Assembly: GCA_965662485.1 (NCBI GenBank)
Contig: CBFIIL010000002.1
Location: forward strand, 1-64,000
Length of the DNA: 64,000 nucleotides
Direction: 5' to 3'
Source of the DNA: UBA3537 sp965662485
GTDB lineage: Bacteria > Bacteroidota > Bacteroidia > Flavobacteriales > Flavobacteriaceae
Shown: positions 61,175-64,000 of the stretch, piece after piece
Numbering within the stretch: position 1 is the stretch's first letter
How the letters are laid out: each line of letters starts with the position of its first letter
Made by a program: the position numbers and the translations under genes
The notes under the pieces: generated by a model
Told to the model about the DNA's origin: nothing
What the model saw: only the letters and a program-made list of their open reading frames with translations
Database searches by the model: none

Positions 61175-62491
61175 ATGGAACTGAAAGAAAAACTCTTATC
61201 GTCATTTATTGCTTTTGAAAATCAAAATTCAATAGATAATCCTTATGTCAACAAACTACGTGGCGAGGCAATTAAAATATTTGAAAATGAAGGTTTCCCA
61301 AGTAAGAAAAGTGAAGCTTGGAAATACACTTCATTGAATAGAATCTTAAAAGAAGATTACAGCATTTTTCCAAAGGCTGAAAATACTATAGAATACAAAG
61401 ACATTCAACAATATTTTATTCATGATATCGATAGTTATAAAATTATTTTTATTGATGGAAAATATGCATCACATTTATCAAAAACAACTCACGAAGGAAT
61501 TGATGTTTGTTTGATGTCTGCAGTATTGAGCAAATCTAAATATCAGCCAATAATTGAAAACTATTTCAATAAAATTGCTTCAAAAAATGGTTTAAATGCA
61601 CTCAATACTGCATTTTGTTCTGAGGGGGCATATATTCATATTAAAAAGAATAAACTTGCTGAAAGACCTATACAAATCATTCATTTTTCAACAGGAGTAG
61701 AACCCTCATTATTACTCCAACCCAGAAATTTAATTGTTGTTGATGAAAATGCCCAAGTTCAAATTATTGAGCGTCATCAAAGTTTAACAGAAAATCCAAC
61801 ACTCACCAATAGTGTTACAGAAATTTTTGCTACAAAACGTGCTATAGTAGATTATTATAAAGTACAAAATGACCAATCAAATGCATCACTAATAGACAAC
61901 ACATTTATTGATCAACACCTAGAGAGTAATGTTTCTGTTCATACCTTCAGTTTTGGAGGCAAACTCACCAGGAACAATCTTAGCTTTCACCAAAACGGAG
62001 AGCATATAAATTCGACCTTAAAAGGGGTAACTATTGTTGGAAACAAACAACATGTTGACCACAATACATTAGTTCATCATATTGAGCCAAATTGCGAAAG
62101 TCATCAAGACTACAAAGGTATTTTTGGGGATAGTGCAGTAGGTGTTTTTAATGGTAAAGTTGTTGTAGAAAAAGAAGCACAAAAAACAAATGCTTTTCAA
62201 GCCAACAATAATTTATTGGTTAATGATAAAGCAACCATCAACACAAAACCTCAGCTCGAAATTTTCGCTGATGATGTAAAATGTTCTCATGGATGTACTA
62301 TTGGACAATTGGACGAAGGTGCTATGTTTTATTTACGCGCAAGAGGTATTCCAGAAAAAGAAGCTCGAGCATTGTTGATGTACGCATTTGCTAATAATGT
62401 ACTCGAAAGTGTAAAAATTCCACAACTTAAAAAACGAATTAATAAGTTGATTGCTAATAAATTAGGAGTAAATATTGGATTTGATTTATAA
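61175..62491 (+). CDS. sufD: Fe-S cluster assembly protein SufD
   Basis: A 438-residue SufB paralogue with KKSEAWKYTSLNRIL near 44-58, HHIEPNCESHQDYKGIFG and the Cys/His-containing DVKCSHGCTIGQLDE, followed by FYLRARGIPEKEARALL. It pairs with SufB in the SufBC2D complex. Its stop shares one base with the sufS ATG (TAATG). Confidence 0.97.
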   Translation: MELKEKLLSSFIAFENQNSIDNPYVNKLRGEAIKIFENEGFPSKKSEAWKYTSLNRILKEDYSIFPKAENTIEYKDIQQYFIHDIDSYKIIFIDGKYASHLSKTTHEGIDVCLMSAVLSKSKYQPIIENYFNKIASKNGLNALNTAFCSEGAYIHIKKNKLAERPIQIIHFSTGVEPSLLLQPRNLIVVDENAQVQIIERHQSLTENPTLTNSVTEIFATKRAIVDYYKVQNDQSNASLIDNTFIDQHLESNVSVHTFSFGGKLTRNNLSFHQNGEHINSTLKGVTIVGNKQHVDHNTLVHHIEPNCESHQDYKGIFGDSAVGVFNGKVVVEKEAQKTNAFQANNNLLVNDKATINTKPQLEIFADDVKCSHGCTIGQLDEGAMFYLRARGIPEKEARALLMYAFANNVLESVKIPQLKKRINKLIANKLGVNIGFDL

Positions 62492-63729
62492 TGAAAAACA
62501 CTACTCAAAATACAACATTTGATGTCCATAAAATTCGGAAAGATTTTCCTATTCTCAACCGAAAAGTAAATGGTAAACCTTTGGTGTATTTTGATAATGC
62601 AGCAACGTCTCAAACACCACAACAGGTTATTGATGTTATTGCAGATTACTACAGTAATTATAATGCTAATATTCATAGAGGTGTTCATCAATTGAGTCAA
62701 GAGGCAACAGATCGTTATGAAGAAGCACGTCAAACGATTCAAAAGCATTTTAATGCAAAATTTGCTCACGAAATTATTTTCACTTCTGGAACTACTCATA
62801 GCATCAATTTAGTAGCACATGGTTTTGGCGCTATTCTAAAAAAAGATGATGTTATTTTAGTTTCCGCTTTAGAACATCACAGCAATATTGTTCCTTGGCA
62901 AATGCTTTGTGAAAAAATAAATGCAATTTTGAAAGTCATTCCAATGACTCAAGAGGGAGAATTGGATATGAATGAATTTGAATCATTGCTAGAATTAAGG
63001 CCTAAATTGGTTTTTGTAAATCATATTTCAAATGCATTAGGCACGATCAATCCCATTAAAACAATCATTGAAAAATCTCACAATGTAGGCGCAGCTGTTC
63101 TTATAGATGGTGCACAAGCCTGTCCACACATTAAACCAAATGTTCAAGAATTGGATGTAGATTTTTATGTCACCTCTGCACACAAAATGTGTGGCCCTAC
63201 GGGTGTTGGAATGATTTATGCAAAAGAAAAATGGCTGAAAAAATTACCTCCATATCAAGGTGGTGGAGAAATGATTTCAGAAGTGACTTTTGAAAAAACC
63301 ACCTATGCCGATCTTCCTCATAAATTTGAAGCTGGGACACCAAATATTTGTGGCGGTATTGCCTTTGGCGCAGCCATAAATTACATGAACACCGTCGGGT
63401 TTGATACTATTGCTGCTTATGAAAATGAACTATTAGAGTATGCCACTGAACAATTATTGGCAATTGAAGGTTTAAAAATTTATGGAACTTCAAAACAGAA
63501 AACATCTGTAATTTCATTCAATATAAAAAATATTCATGCCTATGACATAGGTACAATTATTGATAAGTTAGGAATCGCCATAAGAACAGGGCAACATTGT
63601 GCACAACCTATTATGGATTTTTATGGAATTTCGGGAACTGCACGTGCATCTTTCGCTTTTTACAACACCAAAGAAGAAATAGACCGTTTAGTAGAAGCTC
63701 TGAAAAAAGCCAAAATGATGCTCAGTTAA
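62491..63729 (+). CDS. sufS: Cysteine desulfurase SufS
   Basis: A 412-residue group II cysteine desulfurase that supplies sulfur from cysteine. It has YFDNAATSQTP and NIHRGVHQLSQEAT in the N-terminal half, the PLP lysine in TSAHKMCGPTGVGM, and the catalytic Cys in RTGQHCAQPIM. Type II enzymes need SufE or SufU; no such gene is in the window, so it should lie just to the right. Confidence 0.97.
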   Translation: MKNTTQNTTFDVHKIRKDFPILNRKVNGKPLVYFDNAATSQTPQQVIDVIADYYSNYNANIHRGVHQLSQEATDRYEEARQTIQKHFNAKFAHEIIFTSGTTHSINLVAHGFGAILKKDDVILVSALEHHSNIVPWQMLCEKINAILKVIPMTQEGELDMNEFESLLELRPKLVFVNHISNALGTINPIKTIIEKSHNVGAAVLIDGAQACPHIKPNVQELDVDFYVTSAHKMCGPTGVGMIYAKEKWLKKLPPYQGGGEMISEVTFEKTTYADLPHKFEAGTPNICGGIAFGAAINYMNTVGFDTIAAYENELLEYATEQLLAIEGLKIYGTSKQKTSVISFNIKNIHAYDIGTIIDKLGIAIRTGQHCAQPIMDFYGISGTARASFAFYNTKEEIDRLVEALKKAKMMLS

Positions 63730-63745
63730 TTTTAAAAATCTGCTT

Positions 63746-64000
63746 ATGAAATTTTTGTTTACTCTTATTTGTTTCGCTTTTGTAAATACACAGTGTGCGT
63801 CAAAAAGAATAAAGAGCTCTGAAAAAATCACAGAAAATAAAAAAGCTGTTTTTATTTATAAACATTATACACGAGGATTTTATAAAGAACATCTTATAAA
63901 AGAAGATAAGATTCTTACATACCTAGATTATCAAAAAAAGCAATTTACTGAAAAAGAAATTACACCTATGGATTGGGCTAAATGTCTTGCATTGCTCACA
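63746..64000 (+). CDS. Partial secreted protein after sufS (runs off the window)
   Basis: An open frame from ATG 63746 continues 85 codons to the last base without a stop. The start MKFLFTLICFAFVNTQCASK is a signal peptide; the Cys at 17 lacks a normal lipobox (NTQC), so lipidation is doubtful. The visible mature part is basic and Tyr-rich (IYKHYTRGFYKEH). The gene begins 16 bases after sufS and is likely co-transcribed. No family recognised. Confidence 0.7.
   Translation, partial: MKFLFTLICFAFVNTQCASKRIKSSEKITENKKAVFIYKHYTRGFYKEHLIKEDKILTYLDYQKKQFTEKEITPMDWAKCLALLT

Noticed and set aside
1..64000. CRISPR arrays, tRNA or rRNA genes, insertion sequences, integrase or phage genes
   Set aside because: No regularly spaced direct repeats, cloverleaf-like segments, transposase motifs or terminal inverted repeats were noticed. 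Absence is by eye only.

Overview
The window reads as a low-GC (by eye about one third GC), gene-dense chromosomal segment of a member of the Bacteroidota, almost certainly family Flavobacteriaceae. The evidence is the set of gliding motility / type IX secretion genes (gldKLMN, gldBC, gldED), MbnP- and choice-of-anchor-B-type lipoproteins, lack of Shine-Dalgarno sequences before start codons, and promoters of the Bacteroidota type (TAnnTTTG -7 box with a TTG/TTTG box 19-21 bases upstream). The genus cannot be fixed from sequence alone. No tRNA, rRNA, CRISPR array, insertion sequence or prophage was seen. This is mostly core chromosome.

Layout. 0-3.7 kb: a CPXCG zinc-ribbon protein and an ABC-F ATPase (minus), a DUF983 membrane protein (plus) and an FAD oxidoreductase (minus). 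3.7-12.2 kb (minus): topA, an arginase-fold protein without the usual metal ligands, then gldK-gldL-gldM-gldN with a terminator. 12.3-19.7 kb: a membrane protein, then miaB, a sigma-54 activator, lptE, a helical-repeat protein, secG and groES-groEL. 19.7-22.8 kb (minus): an HYC_CC_PP protein, a TonB-dependent receptor and a heavy-metal-associated-domain protein, probably a metal-handling unit. 22.9-30.6 kb: a GAF/fRMsr protein, purH, and the rod-shape operon mreB-mreC-mreD-PBP2-rodA. 30.6-34.9 kb: gldB-gldC (minus), an arylsulfotransferase-like lipoprotein, nadE and a response regulator whose phospho-acceptor Asp is replaced. 35-42.2 kb (minus): dnaG with a degenerate zinc finger, a polyprenyl synthase, metY-metX behind a SAM-I riboswitch, and an unrecognised helical protein. 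42.4-46.7 kb: leuA-leuC-leuD-leuB. 46.7-52.5 kb: RNase G, a 29-residue very basic protein, an HU protein, then divergently mutY, ssb, gldE, gldD. 52.4-53.5 kb: thiL. 53.6-58.1 kb: four consecutive lipoproteins, two probable beta-propellers followed by an MbnP-like protein and an MbnH-like dihaem peroxidase. 58.2-64.0 kb: the SUF iron-sulfur operon (sufA-like, sufB, a small lipoprotein, sufC, sufD, sufS) and the start of a further gene that runs off the end.

How the genes work together. Three separate loci supply gliding/T9SS parts: the motor and periplasmic ring (GldKLMN), and accessory lipoproteins or membrane proteins (GldB, C, D, E). The mre/PBP2/rodA operon builds a rod-shaped wall. metYX makes homocysteine under S-adenosylmethionine control, and leuACDB makes leucine with an IPMS that lacks the usual feedback domain. 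The most promising under-described unit is the four-lipoprotein MbnP/MbnH operon. Next are the Cys-pair metal cluster at 19.7-22.8 kb and a group of core proteins (DnaG, the response regulator, the arginase homologue) that have lost canonical functional residues.
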